The notes under the pieces were generated by a model that had not been told where the DNA came from, did not search any database, and saw nothing but the letters and a program-made list of their open reading frames with translations. A DNA stretch of 64,000 bases from Gloeothece verrucosa PCC 7822. GTDB taxonomy: Bacteria; Cyanobacteriota; Cyanobacteriia; Cyanobacteriales; Microcystaceae. Shown one piece after another: positions 15,869 to 24,812 of this stretch. Position numbers and translations under genes: made by a program. The number at the start of each line of letters is the position of its first letter. Position 1 is the stretch's first letter. Location: positions 1 through 64,000 of the forward strand of contig NC_014534.1 of the NCBI RefSeq assembly GCF_000147335.1, read 5' to 3'.

Positions 15869-17401
15869 ATGCCCATCAGTCGCCAGCTTCGTTATCAACA
15901 ACAGTGTCGGGATAACTGGAAAGAGAATGCGACTAAAAAACAAGAAAAAATTCGGGAATATGTACAACTTACTCGCTCCCTTAAAAAAAGCCGAGATAGC
16001 TGGAAAGACCGGGCAAAAAAAGCCGAACAAAGAGTCAAAGAATTAGAGAAACAAATGGGAATTACTTCTTCTACTGAAAATGCTAAGAATTCTTCCCCTG
16101 ACTCTTCATCTGATAACGATGATAATGACGAGGATTGCGATCGCATTGCTCATCATCACTACACCCTTTCCACTATCTCTATTGCCGTTCAACAGATTAT
16201 AACTGTGGGGCATAGTTATCGAGGTGTCGCTAAAACGATGAAGCTTACTTCCAGGGATGATTCTCCTCATTACAGTAGCATTAAAACATGGGTTGAACGC
16301 ATTGGTTTATATGAGCTACAACGCCCTAAACAAAGTCGTGATGATTGGATATATCTTGTCGACTTAACTGTTGAATTAGGGAACACCAAATCTCTAGTTA
16401 TTTACGGCATTCCTCACACTATTTGGCTGACACAAATTCTGCCAAAGAATCGAGGATTAAAACCTACAGATGGAGAAATTCTTACAGTTGAAGTCACTGA
16501 ACAAGCTACCGGTGAATGGGTTTATTCGGCTTTAGCTTCCCTTAGTCAAAAAACCGGAACTCCTTTTCAAATTATTTCCGACCAGGCCAGTAATCTTAAA
16601 AAGGGAATTGAATTATTTCAAACCTTACACCCTCAAGTTATTTACACTTATGATGTTACTCATGCGATGGCTAATTTATTAAAAAGAAAGCTGTTAGATG
16701 ATGAACTTTTTCAAAACTTTTTGCAAGAATGTCATCTATGCAGACAGCAAGTTCAGCAAACCGAATTAGCTTTCGCCGCTCCTCCTTCCCAAAGAAGCAA
16801 GTGCCGTTATTTTAACCTGTATGGTTTAATCAATTGGGCGACCAAAATTTTGGGTTCAAGTCTCTCTTTATTCTCCCAACTTATTCCGGGTATTTCTCTG
16901 TCTCAACTTGCCCTGAGATTAGAAGAAAAATTCGGCTGGCTTTCCGCTTACGGTTTCTCTCTCTGGCTTTGGCAATATCTAATATTAATGACTCACACGC
17001 TCTTAAAACAGCTAAAAACTTTAGGTTTAAATTCGGATTCAGTTACCCTTTATAAACAGTCTTTATCTTCCTTGAAAATTCCTGAGAGTCTCGCTCCTTT
17101 TACTGAGCAAATTTTGACTTATTTGAACCAGCAAATTCATTCAACTCATTCCCTGCCTCTTCTGGCTACAACTGACGTTCTTGAATCAATTTTTGGGCGC
17201 TACAAATATTTCTCAGAACGTTCCCCCATCAAAGAACTTCGTTCATCGCTTCTCACTATTCCTTTAACTACCATTAATTTTACACCTGAGTTTATTAGAA
17301 ATGCTTTAACTACTGTACGTTCTGTTGACTTATCCCAATGGGTTAATAAAACTTTTGGACAATCTCAGCTTACAAAAAGAAAAATACTTTTTTCTCATTA
17401 A
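15869..17401 (+). CDS. DDE-type transposase of unassigned IS family
   Basis: I prefer the ATG at 15869 (MPISRQLRYQQQCRDNW) over an upstream TTG, because the transposon left end reaches to 15857. The 511-aa protein has a charged N-terminal coiled coil (~20-65) and an acidic linker (SSSDNDDNDEDCDR). A core follows with candidate catalytic Asp in DLTVELGNTKSLVIYG, Asp in QIISDQASNLKKGIEL and Glu in TTDVLESIFGRYKYF. Conserved stretches include TYDVTHAMANLLKRKL and ELAFAAPPSQRSKCRYF. I cannot place it in a named IS family. A truncated, frameshifted relative lies at 9598-10860. In both places a recombinase C-terminal fragment follows, so this IS seems repeatedly associated with that gene. Confidence 0.75.
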   Translation: MPISRQLRYQQQCRDNWKENATKKQEKIREYVQLTRSLKKSRDSWKDRAKKAEQRVKELEKQMGITSSTENAKNSSPDSSSDNDDNDEDCDRIAHHHYTLSTISIAVQQIITVGHSYRGVAKTMKLTSRDDSPHYSSIKTWVERIGLYELQRPKQSRDDWIYLVDLTVELGNTKSLVIYGIPHTIWLTQILPKNRGLKPTDGEILTVEVTEQATGEWVYSALASLSQKTGTPFQIISDQASNLKKGIELFQTLHPQVIYTYDVTHAMANLLKRKLLDDELFQNFLQECHLCRQQVQQTELAFAAPPSQRSKCRYFNLYGLINWATKILGSSLSLFSQLIPGISLSQLALRLEEKFGWLSAYGFSLWLWQYLILMTHTLLKQLKTLGLNSDSVTLYKQSLSSLKIPESLAPFTEQILTYLNQQIHSTHSLPLLATTDVLESIFGRYKYFSERSPIKELRSSLLTIPLTTINFTPEFIRNALTTVRSVDLSQWVNKTFGQSQLTKRKILFSH

Positions 17402-17431
17402 TCTTTATCTTTTCATTCTTATTTAATTGAT

Positions 17432-17495
17432 GACATGAAAATTGTGTACACAATCTAGTGAAATGACGACATAAAAGTTGTGTATAAAATATAGT
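17432..17495. repeat. Direct repeats and palindrome at the IS right end
   Basis: GACATGAAAATTGTGTACAC (17432 on) and GACATAAAAGTTGTGTATAA (17468 on) are two ~28-bp imperfect direct repeats 36 bases apart. ATTGTGTACACAAT (17441-17454) is a perfect 14-base palindrome. A related CATGAATATTGTGTCTAAAA lies after the decayed relative at ~10893, so this is probably the transposase-binding right end of that IS type. Confidence 0.5.
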
Positions 17496-17507
17496 TATAC
17501 CTCCCTA

Positions 17508-17985
17508 AATTTTCCACTTCCTAGCGATAGGGCAACTTGTTACCCTTCTATCCCATCAAACTACACCGCTTGATAAGTCTTTATCTGGACCTAACCCTAC
17601 ACCGGCTCCCACGGAGTCAACATCAAACCATAGGAGTCGCACTACCAAAGAAACTACCCCTAACTCTACCGATACGGAGTCAACATCAGTACCTGTCAAG
17701 CCGAAAAATACTGCGTCTCTTGAAAAGATTAATAGAGCGATCAATGCCATTATCGATTTAAATAACTCGGCAACGGCTAAGAAGGATAAATGGTTAGTTT
17801 CCTTAAGCGCCCTCAAACAACTGACGAAATGTGGACAAGACACTATAGCGCGGGTGTTGGCTGATCGGGCATCGGAAATTGAACAGCATCATGCCGCTCA
17901 TGAATTGGGCAAATTTCACAATAATAAGGGCAAGTTCGCACCAGCCATTACTGAGGTGATTCAATTAGCTCCCCCAATAGAATAA
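17508..17985 (+). pseudogene. Third copy of the telomere-resolvase-like C-terminal module (divergent fragment)
   Basis: An open frame without a usable start encodes a Thr/Ser/Pro linker with a near-duplicated unit (PTPAPTESTS and PNSTDTESTS). A domain follows: SLEKINRAINAIIDLN, KDKWLVSLSALKQLTKCGQ, ADRASEIEQHHAAHELGKFH, then the stop at 17983-17985. Position by position it parallels the C-terminal module of the intact recombinase (EKRITSAIDALMNYN ... RRWYISAPVIKSLAGGAQ ... RKDELDAHHQSLGL), but is far more divergent than the copy at 10945. It begins just after an IS right end, so the rest of the gene was probably removed by that IS. Confidence 0.65.
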
Positions 17986-18032
17986 CCCCTCATTCCTTTC
18001 TGGCGATACAATGAGCGGCAAAAACCCCCAAA

Positions 18033-18070
18033 TTGTAGTATGAGGCAAAAATTGCCTCAATATACTACAA
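18033..18070. repeat. 38-base near-palindrome
   Basis: TTGTAGTATGAGGCAA is separated by AAA from TTGCCTCAATATACTACAA, its reverse complement apart from a three-base insertion. The arm also recurs in part at 18123. It could be a convergent terminator, a small palindromic element, or a decayed recombinase target. Confidence 0.6.
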
Positions 18071-18299
18071 ACGATTTGACGAGCTTTCAATCCTCTATTT
18101 TCGGGTAAATACATCTCGCTCCTGTAGTATGCCCGCTCACTTATGCCTGCAAGCCTGCTTTTTCACCGGAAAAAAGTTCTCTTGTTTAGCCATTATTGCC
18201 AGCAGGCAACGGGACACTTTTATTGACAATCAGGTATTAACGCGGGCACTCTGTACGAAAGAACCCGCTTTCATTCCACAATTAGTTTCTGCACATTCT

Positions 18300-18333
18300 G
18301 CCTTATCTAAAGAGGAACAACTTTAGATAAGGC
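18300..18333. terminator. Perfect 13-bp stem-loop, possible terminator
   Basis: GCCTTATCTAAAG (18300-18312), an 8-base loop, then CTTTAGATAAGGC (18321-18333). The bases after it are A-rich rather than a T-run on the plus strand, and a T-run (CATTTTTTTC) comes only 18 bases later. It could terminate the convergent transposase gene or be part of an IS end. Confidence 0.45.
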
Positions 18334-18374
18334 AAAATTGACTCATAATTCATTTTTTTCAGTCTCTTTGTACC

Positions 18375-19820
18375 TTAGTCACATATTTTGTTACAATTTC
18401 CTTTCACTCTCTCCATATCTTTATCTTTATCGCTATCCAATTCTTTTAACACGGCTACCATAAGTTTCCACATTGCGGCATAGTCCATTAATCTTTGCCA
18501 ACCTCGCCATAATGTCATTACACCGGGTTCGCCATCCCCTTTCCTGCCTAAAAAACCTCCCAATCTTGCTATCCACCTTACACATTGATATATAGTCGGT
18601 ATTTCTTGGGGTAGCTCCAGTTTCTTATTGATTGTACAATATAACGACTGCCATTCCTCTTCTTCTAGGGCTACTGTTGCCGGCTGATGGGGATCTAATC
18701 TTGAAGTATAAGTTAACCACAGCAAACGCCAAGCGACAATTGAATAACAGGCTAACGCTCTTAGCAACCGCTCCCCCGTTTCTAACTGTAATTCTTCGAT
18801 TTTACAACCTGACTTAAGTACATAATGATAACGTTCAATTAGCCACCTCATACTGTACCATTTTAAGTAATTAAAAGCATCAGACACATTATTGATCGGC
18901 AAAGTTGTTAATAATAACCAACTGACTTTTTGTTCTTTGGGTGGTGGGTTAATTTCTTCAGCTAAAATTGCTCCTACTTCCACTGGTTCTAGATATTTTA
19001 GATGAGGGTTGTTATTGGGAACCGTTAGCTGCAATGTAGTGTATTTGACCTGTATTTTCGCTTTTCTCGGTTTTCGCCTGGGGGTTCTTTGCAGATCTAA
19101 AACCATTTCTCCCTTTACTTGCTGACTTTTTAAGTGGCTAAATAGTTTTTGCACTTCTTCTGGTTGTTTTGAACTTTTTACCGTGCGATCTTGCGCCGCT
19201 CTAATCAATAAATGGGATTTTTCTCGCCTCGGAAAAGCGAATAATTCAAATATATCTCCTTCCCGGTCACATATCGTTACTACTTCCGTTTGAGCGGGCA
19301 CTAACTCCTGTGTCTCTTTCAAAGATTCTAACCATCTGTAACTTTCTTTTTCTTCTATCTTTCGTTTCCTCTCTTCATAAGTTTTTCCCTTTCTCATCTT
19401 TTTTCTTACCCAGGCTTTTTGTTTAATTAATCCTAACGGTATGCCTTCTGAGGTAACAGCTAATACGTTATGAACTTTTATTCCTTCTGCCCCCTGTTTA
19501 CTAATTTCTCCTAAACCCCTTCTTGTGGCTAGTGAGGCAAATTCCAAGTCCGTCGTATCTTGTATTACTAATACTATTGAGTGATTTTTAATTCTTAAAA
19601 GTGTAGCGTCTCTATGAGCCGCTATTATTTGTGACGCTTTAACATGAGGATTACTCCAAAACTCATACGCGGCTTGGGCTTGTGAGGGATTTTCAAATGT
19701 TTGGGGTATGGTCTTGTCAGGTTTTGAAGCCAAGCCTTCTACAATGACACTCAGCCTTTTATTTAATCTTTTATCTCCCAAATCTGCCGTTTTTAGTTCT
19801 TCCGTTACCCAGTTATTCAT
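18375..19820 (-). CDS. IS4-family (IS50/Tn5-like) transposase
   Basis: The 481-aa protein follows the Tn5 transposase plan. It starts with WVTEELKTADLGDKRLNKRL and FENPSQAQAAYEFWSNP. The catalytic triad is Asp88 in VIQDTTDLEF, Asp185 in TICDREGDIFEL and Glu329 in WLIERYHYVLKSGCKIE, where the Y-x-x-x-x-K spacing of the YREK-type signature is kept. Cut-and-paste transposition through hairpin intermediates is known for this group. The frame is full length (Tn5: 476) and looks intact. I could not define its terminal repeats with confidence; only an 8-base TTGACTCA/TGAGTCAA pair was found. Confidence 0.9.
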   Translation of the reverse strand: MNNWVTEELKTADLGDKRLNKRLSVIVEGLASKPDKTIPQTFENPSQAQAAYEFWSNPHVKASQIIAAHRDATLLRIKNHSIVLVIQDTTDLEFASLATRRGLGEISKQGAEGIKVHNVLAVTSEGIPLGLIKQKAWVRKKMRKGKTYEERKRKIEEKESYRWLESLKETQELVPAQTEVVTICDREGDIFELFAFPRREKSHLLIRAAQDRTVKSSKQPEEVQKLFSHLKSQQVKGEMVLDLQRTPRRKPRKAKIQVKYTTLQLTVPNNNPHLKYLEPVEVGAILAEEINPPPKEQKVSWLLLTTLPINNVSDAFNYLKWYSMRWLIERYHYVLKSGCKIEELQLETGERLLRALACYSIVAWRLLWLTYTSRLDPHQPATVALEEEEWQSLYCTINKKLELPQEIPTIYQCVRWIARLGGFLGRKGDGEPGVMTLWRGWQRLMDYAAMWKLMVAVLKELDSDKDKDMERVKGNCNKICD

Positions 19821-20400
19821 TTTTTATCCTCCCTCTTAAATACACTATTTAATTTTTTAATATTTTTGATTTATTTTTTATTATTACTTTGTCTATTTAG
19901 TTAACTTAGGTTGGTCAACATCTTTATTTTTTTTGAATAATTAATCTTAACTTGTATTTGTTTATCACCCTTATTTATATTAGCTTTTTTGAGTTCCTTT
20001 TAATAATTATTATTGAGCGACCCCTAACTCCTTTTTTGCACTCCTCTGTCGCCAACTGCTACAACCTGAGTCAACATTTTTTTTAAATTGGATTCAATAT
20101 TTCTTTTATGCCGCTTTTTAGGAACTGAGTAGTTACTATGATCTTTTTTAAGAAGAGTAACAAAATTTTGCTAGAGATTTTGGATACTTTATACTCTATA
20201 AGCTTTTTGGAGTTTTCACCGATTTTTAAGCTTCTTTTCGGTAACAGTTATTATTTATTCAAATTGTTTTACTTAATTTAAAATTGTTTTACCGTAGTTT
20301 AATTATCTTTTTATTTCTTCATCTTATTGACTCAAAAAGGCAATTTGTGACAAGCTCAAAATAGCTCAAAGCCTTATCAATCTTAGCTTTTAGATTTCCA
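19821..20400. other. AT-rich intergenic region, no gene seen
   Basis: A very AT-rich spacer between the IS4-type transposase start and the 3' end of the primase-helicase gene. I see no coding region, tRNA or clear terminator. TTGACTCA-type octamers occur at 20067-20074 (inverted) and ~20328 but do not define element ends. Confidence 0.4.
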
Positions 20401-23400
20401 TTAATTGTTAAGATACATGTGACTAAAAGATAGCACATCATCCGTCACCATGCCGTCACAAGGGGAAGAATTGTTAAGGTCTGTAACAGAATGCGGGTCT
20501 GTTGATGAATATGGAGCGTGATTATTAGGTGAGTGACCATTGGGGGGTAAATTAGTCGGAGACGGCGGGGGTGACGAGCCGCTAATTAACAACGGGTCAA
20601 GATCTTCGTCATCTCTGAGTTTCAGCCCCAACAAATAAGCCCCATAGCGGTCACGTCCTTTGGTAACATTCAAGTTCAATTGGTTAAGCGACAGGTCATG
20701 TAACAAATTGACGAATCGGCGAACTGAAACGGCTTTAGCCCCAGTTGCGTGACAAAATTGGGCGTAATTAGCATAGAGCCACCGGTCAGTATTGAGGAAC
20801 CAGTTAGGGCTATCAGATGACTTATCTCGGTTGGCTACCCCTATAGGACTTCTGTAATTGTTTCTAATCACCACCGATACATCCATCCAGTCAGCTATAG
20901 GGTTGGTTTCGGTGAGAATTTGGGCTTTATAATATTGGAACTGATGATGTAGCGTTGGGGTTTCTTTAATGATCTGTTCGGTGTCAGACGGGGACATCGA
21001 TAGCACCCAGTTCATCAACCCAGGCAGATAGGGCACAAAATCTCCCGTTACTCCCTTATTGTTTAAGGAAATTAGGGTTTTCTGGGATTTTAGGGGAATT
21101 TTATTGGTCATGTAAACCGTTTGCCGCCGCCGCTCTAAACCCGATGTATAATCAGCCGATTGTATTGGTTCATTAGCGCAGATCATGACACGGCCACGAA
21201 AGTAAAACCCATCTAGCGGCTGCTTAAATTTCTCCTCATAACGTAGCTTATCCTGACCGGTCAAGGCTTTGAGGACTGATACGTCGCCACCCCATTTCTC
21301 GGCATCGGTGATGACCACCAAACGGGCATTATATAATCTAGCAGTGTCAAAACGATTTTCCTCTAAGTTGCGGAGTGTGGTGCTGATGGTGTTGCGATCT
21401 CCGATTAAAGCAGTGGCCAATCGCGTTATGGTTCCCTTACCGGTTCCACCAGGCCCAATTAACTCCAAGTAACTTTGGATGTCAACACGGGAGGTAACAA
21501 CTGCATTAAGGTGAGCGCGGATGAACTGAATAATCTGCTCATCGCCCTTAGTCATGACCTTTAACCAGTCTACTATAGGCTCACAAGTGGCGAGAGGGTC
21601 GTAATTGTAGGGCAGACACCAGGTTAGCCTAAAGCCTGGTGAGTGTGGGCTAAATTCCCCAGTTTCTAGATTTTTCACCCCATTGTTAAAGGGTAACAGC
21701 CCTTCGGTTTCATCCCATCCCCTGACGGCTAGATGAGCTTTGAGTAGGGTTTCTATGCCCGTGACGAAGTTAGAGCTATAGGTGGGACGTTGATTTTTTT
21801 CATCTAATTGCTGCCTGATATCAGCTAAGGTTTCTAATTCGGTAATGATGATTTGCCAGATGTAGTATTTTGGCTCTTTACTCCATACTCCTTCGGACTG
21901 TGCGGCATATCGATACCATTCCTCTATTTGAGTATTCCAGGCTAACACACAACGATAACGCTCGGCTAACCACACGGCTATGTTACTAGCCGCCCAAACC
22001 GGTAGCCCTAAGTTATCCTTCTCGTCATTGGGGATGAGGGACGAGTTACCGTATTTCATCTCTAAGGAAGCCCGAAATGCCTCTGCGTCCTCTCCCAAAT
22101 GCCCTCGGATAGTGTTCCAGAAAAAGGTTTCTGCCTCTAGTTTATAATGGGCAGGGATGGTTTTTGAATAGGCGACTGCTTCTGTTAAGATCTTTTCTAT
22201 TGCCGCATCTGAGTTCGTGCCATACTCATTGATGATTTGTTTGGCTTTCCACCTGTAACCATGTTCTGATTGGTCAATTAGGGATTTTAAGGCATCAATC
22301 CCCTGTAAATTTACAAATTCGTCGGGATCTAGTCCATCGGGCAAAGTAGGGGGGACATATACGGAAATGCCTTCTCTACTTAGCCGCATTAAGTTCGAGT
22401 TAGTCCCCCCAATCCCGCCACCATCAGGGTCGCCGAGATGATAGACTTTTTCAATCCGGTTGCGTTTGAGGGTTTCGATCTGCTCGTTGCTGAAGCTTGC
22501 GGCTACTCCACTAACTACGCGGGTTTCTCCTAACGCCTGGAGTAATAGGGCATCAAAAACTCCCTCAACGAATATTACTTCTCGATGACCAGCAGCTAAA
22601 GCACGGTCTAGGTACAATGGCGATCTCTTTGTACTTGTGCCAGGCAGGGCAAGGGTTTTGGGTAAGCCTTCAGGAGCCACTTTTTTGTGATACCGTCCGT
22701 AAAGGGTCAGTGGCCGTCCCCGTTCGTCCAGCCAGGGAATAGTTATATAGCCCTCCCATTTTTGCTGCGCTACCCCTGCCTCTTTAATCTCGGTGGCGGT
22801 AAATCCTTTGTGTTTAAGATAATCCACCACATCTGAGCGTTTACGGTAATAACCTAAGTTAAAGTCCTTAATTTGCTGTTCAGTAAGTCCTCGTTCGTTG
22901 ATTAAATATTCACGGGCGACGATTCCTAATTCACTCGAGAGTACATCTGAGCAAATTTTATTGGTGGCGGCTAGTATTTGAAGTTTTGTTTCCCATTTGT
23001 GCGCCTTTTCGATTTCTTGGGGAGATAATGTTTTTTCTGGGAATGGTATAGTGGCTAATTCACATAATTCCTTGACGGCATTGAGGAAATCTCGCCCCCT
23101 AGCTCTTTCCCAACCTCCCCTGTTTATGCTGTGGATGTAGTCGGCGGCACAACCGGCAAAACCGTCTCCCGCATCGAAAAAGCCGCCATCTGGAAATACT
23201 GTGAAAGAAGTACCTGACTTGGAATGTCTAAAAGGCGGCACTCCCCTTAGTTTTCCTGTGGCATCAGGGCGGAAGTTGTGGGGGTAGCGGCTATAAATAA
23301 TTTCGGGAGTTAGGCGGGCTAATGCTTGATTGTAAATGTCTATTAATGAAGTAGAAGCGGTGAAATCCAGTTTCTTTTGACGAGATTGAGTGGTTAACAT
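20401..23400 (-). CDS. Plasmid replication primase-helicase (DnaG-like TOPRIM plus SF3 helicase)
   Basis: This 999-aa protein joins a primase and a helicase. The N-terminus resembles the DnaG zinc-binding region, but without the metal cysteines (VPPFRHSKSGTSFTVFPDGG ... GDGFAGCAADYI). A DnaG-type catalytic core follows (YLINERGLTEQQIKDFNLGY), then TOPRIM acidic motifs VEGVFDALLLQ and HLGDPDGGGIGG (~280-330). From ~480 there is a D5-like superfamily-3 helicase with Walker A IGPGGTGKGT (~640) and RLVVITDAEKWGG, then NEPIQSADYTSGLERRR. It probably primes and unwinds the replicon origin. It is homologous to the frameshifted gene at 1207-4375, which lacks the DnaG N-terminus. The C-terminal tail is Ser/Pro/Asn-rich, with a TGTGACGG/GGTGACGG repeat. 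All key residues are intact. Confidence 0.88.
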   Translation of the reverse strand: MLTTQSRQKKLDFTASTSLIDIYNQALARLTPEIIYSRYPHNFRPDATGKLRGVPPFRHSKSGTSFTVFPDGGFFDAGDGFAGCAADYIHSINRGGWERARGRDFLNAVKELCELATIPFPEKTLSPQEIEKAHKWETKLQILAATNKICSDVLSSELGIVAREYLINERGLTEQQIKDFNLGYYRKRSDVVDYLKHKGFTATEIKEAGVAQQKWEGYITIPWLDERGRPLTLYGRYHKKVAPEGLPKTLALPGTSTKRSPLYLDRALAAGHREVIFVEGVFDALLLQALGETRVVSGVAASFSNEQIETLKRNRIEKVYHLGDPDGGGIGGTNSNLMRLSREGISVYVPPTLPDGLDPDEFVNLQGIDALKSLIDQSEHGYRWKAKQIINEYGTNSDAAIEKILTEAVAYSKTIPAHYKLEAETFFWNTIRGHLGEDAEAFRASLEMKYGNSSLIPNDEKDNLGLPVWAASNIAVWLAERYRCVLAWNTQIEEWYRYAAQSEGVWSKEPKYYIWQIIITELETLADIRQQLDEKNQRPTYSSNFVTGIETLLKAHLAVRGWDETEGLLPFNNGVKNLETGEFSPHSPGFRLTWCLPYNYDPLATCEPIVDWLKVMTKGDEQIIQFIRAHLNAVVTSRVDIQSYLELIGPGGTGKGTITRLATALIGDRNTISTTLRNLEENRFDTARLYNARLVVITDAEKWGGDVSVLKALTGQDKLRYEEKFKQPLDGFYFRGRVMICANEPIQSADYTSGLERRRQTVYMTNKIPLKSQKTLISLNNKGVTGDFVPYLPGLMNWVLSMSPSDTEQIIKETPTLHHQFQYYKAQILTETNPIADWMDVSVVIRNNYRSPIGVANRDKSSDSPNWFLNTDRWLYANYAQFCHATGAKAVSVRRFVNLLHDLSLNQLNLNVTKGRDRYGAYLLGLKLRDDEDLDPLLISGSSPPPSPTNLPPNGHSPNNHAPYSSTDPHSVTDLNNSSPCDGMVTDDVLSFSHMYLNN

Positions 23401-23603
23401 ATCTTCTCCAGTTTGGATGTGAATCCTGGAGAAATCTGGTTTAATAGCCGCAAACCCTTATCCTGTCTTATGATCAAGATGATTATTCTAAAAAACTCTG
23501 GGGGAGTTTTGGAAATGGTTAGGAATTTATAGATTCCTTGAGACAGAATAGTCTTAGTGCCATGAACCAGAATTTCTCCAGTTTTGTCTTTAATTAAAGG
23601 CAA
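23394..23603 (-). CDS. Small hypothetical protein overlapping the primase-helicase start
   Basis: A 69-aa frame (MPLIKDKTGEILVHGTKTIL ...) whose stop overlaps the primase-helicase start by seven bases, which would suit translational coupling. There is no recognised domain and no clear ribosome-binding site. It may be a leader peptide or a chance frame. Confidence 0.3.
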   Translation of the reverse strand: MPLIKDKTGEILVHGTKTILSQGIYKFLTISKTPPEFFRIIILIIRQDKGLRLLNQISPGFTSKLEKIC

Positions 23604-24051
23604 TAAAACATTTATTTCCGTTTAAATGGGACAAACGGTTTATAGTGTCGTGTCTATTCACATAACTCTGATTTCTTACCTATTTGCCTTGTTCTCAAGT
23701 CGACCAAGAGAACAATAACGGAGCGGCTTCCACCAGCATCCGCCGCAATTTTTTACAAAAACTCTCCCACAACTATTGCACAACGAGCCAATAGTTTAGT
23801 ACAATCAGAACTATGTAAATCAAAATTACCTCTGTTCCATCGTTACCTCCTTTGAGGGTAGGACGGAGAAATCATGAAAATCACTCTCTAGAATCGCTGT
23901 CATTAAGTTTCTCAGGCTTCGACAGCGATTCGTCGATCTTAGAGGATTTTCGATAACTTTCCCGTTGTACATAAAATTCGATACAAAGTATCTTTATAGG
24001 ATAGCCTATAGAGGCTGTGCATTCCAAGCTCCTATAATAAATTTAAACTTA
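23604..24051. other. Intergenic region upstream of the replication gene
   Basis: No gene recognised. It contains the 11-bp stem at 23891-23931. As the leader of a replication gene it is a plausible place for promoters or a copy-control RNA, but no specific RNA family was recognised. Confidence 0.35.
23891..23931. repeat. 11-bp perfect inverted repeat (stem-loop)
   Basis: GAATCGCTGTC (23891-23901) pairs exactly with GACAGCGATTC (23921-23931) across a 19-base loop. It is not followed by a T-run, so an operator or structured RNA is more likely than a terminator. Confidence 0.5.
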
Positions 24052-24231
24052 TCAGCAGCCAGTTACTGATAGGTACGGAAACTGAGCCATTAGCTGGCGA
24101 CAGGAATTTAAACAGCCACAAGTTTTTTGTCGCTCATCAGACTGATAAAAAGTTAAGGGATATTTAATTAAAGGTAAAATTTTAAATCTTGTTCGTTTTT
24201 TAAATTTGAGTTGGAAACGATTATTACCCAT
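24052..24231 (-). CDS. Small basic Cys-containing hypothetical protein
   Basis: From the ATG at 24231 the frame gives a 59-aa basic protein (MGNNRFQLKFKKRTRFKILP ... DERQKTCGCLNSCRQLM ... SVTGC) with four cysteines. A strong AGGAGG lies 11 bases before this ATG, which is why I chose it over the upstream start at 24282. No family is recognised. Confidence 0.4.
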   Translation of the reverse strand: MGNNRFQLKFKKRTRFKILPLIKYPLTFYQSDERQKTCGCLNSCRQLMAQFPYLSVTGC

Positions 24232-24812
24232 AATAATTGATGCCTCCTTAATTGTACTAAGGCTGGTAGTCGTTCTCCACAAGTGTTTTCCGCACTTGTA
24301 GAGGGCGCATTAAATTATATATGGTTCAATCGTATCATAATTAGTTGATGTTGCGGCTCCTATTTTAGATAGCCGCACTATGGCTTTTATGAGCGAGCTA
24401 AACGGGAGTGCCCTTTTAGCCGCACTTATTTATCGCGGGTTTCATTAAGCGGTTAGTTTGATAATAATCGTTATCTTCTTTTTGCCAAGCGATCACCAAA
24501 AGTTGGGAAGAACCCATTTATCGTGGAATTCGACAATCACAAATTCTCGATTTAAAGATGAAAAAATTAAATAATTCTATAAATTTGACTAAGAAAGCCG
24601 AATTGTTGTAATTTTAGGTTGCTACCCTCTTTGTAAGCGAACACAATCCTATTGTTGTTGAAGTTAAGTAAATGGACATTTATTAAAATTAGCTGTTTGA
24701 CAATCTGAAAGTGTTCCTTTTTAAAAAATAGACGAATCTTATATCAAGAATTGTTAAATAGATATAAGATGGCTTCTAGAACTAGCTTATTTAATCATAA
24801 GGACAAATAATT
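24232..24812. other. Leader region of the vWA/RTX protein gene
   Basis: No gene recognised. The 3' part carries a candidate promoter and inverted repeat, listed separately. The 5' part (24300-24560) is unremarkable AT-rich sequence with GCGGCT motifs. Confidence 0.4.
24697..24770 (+). promoter_or_regulatory. Candidate promoter and leader hairpin of the vWA/RTX gene
   Basis: TTGACA (24697-24702) precedes TTAAAA by 18 bases. Just downstream, ATCTTATATC (24736-24745) is perfectly inverted in GATATAAGAT (24761-24770) with a 15-base gap. The hairpin would lie in the mRNA leader or serve as an operator. The start codon follows 42 bases later, with AAGGA upstream of it. Confidence 0.4.

Larger units (their letters stand above)
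17986..18374. other. Intergenic region with two strong hairpins
   Basis: No convincing gene. It contains the near-palindrome at 18033-18070 and a perfect 13-bp stem with 8-base loop at 18300-18333, both listed separately. A copy of TGTAGTATG (18123-18131) repeats part of the first hairpin arm. An open frame at 18129-18326 shows no recognisable protein features. Confidence 0.5.

Noticed and set aside
15836-16146. Minus-strand frames opposite the coiled-coil region of the unassigned transposase
   Set aside because: They are shadows produced by Lys/Glu-rich codons; the products are Ser/Phe/Leu low-complexity.
18338-20074. TTGACTCA (18338-18345) and TGAGTCAA (20067-20074) as terminal repeats of the IS4-type element
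   Set aside because: Only eight bases match, flanks show no duplication, and another TTGACTCA occurs near 20328.
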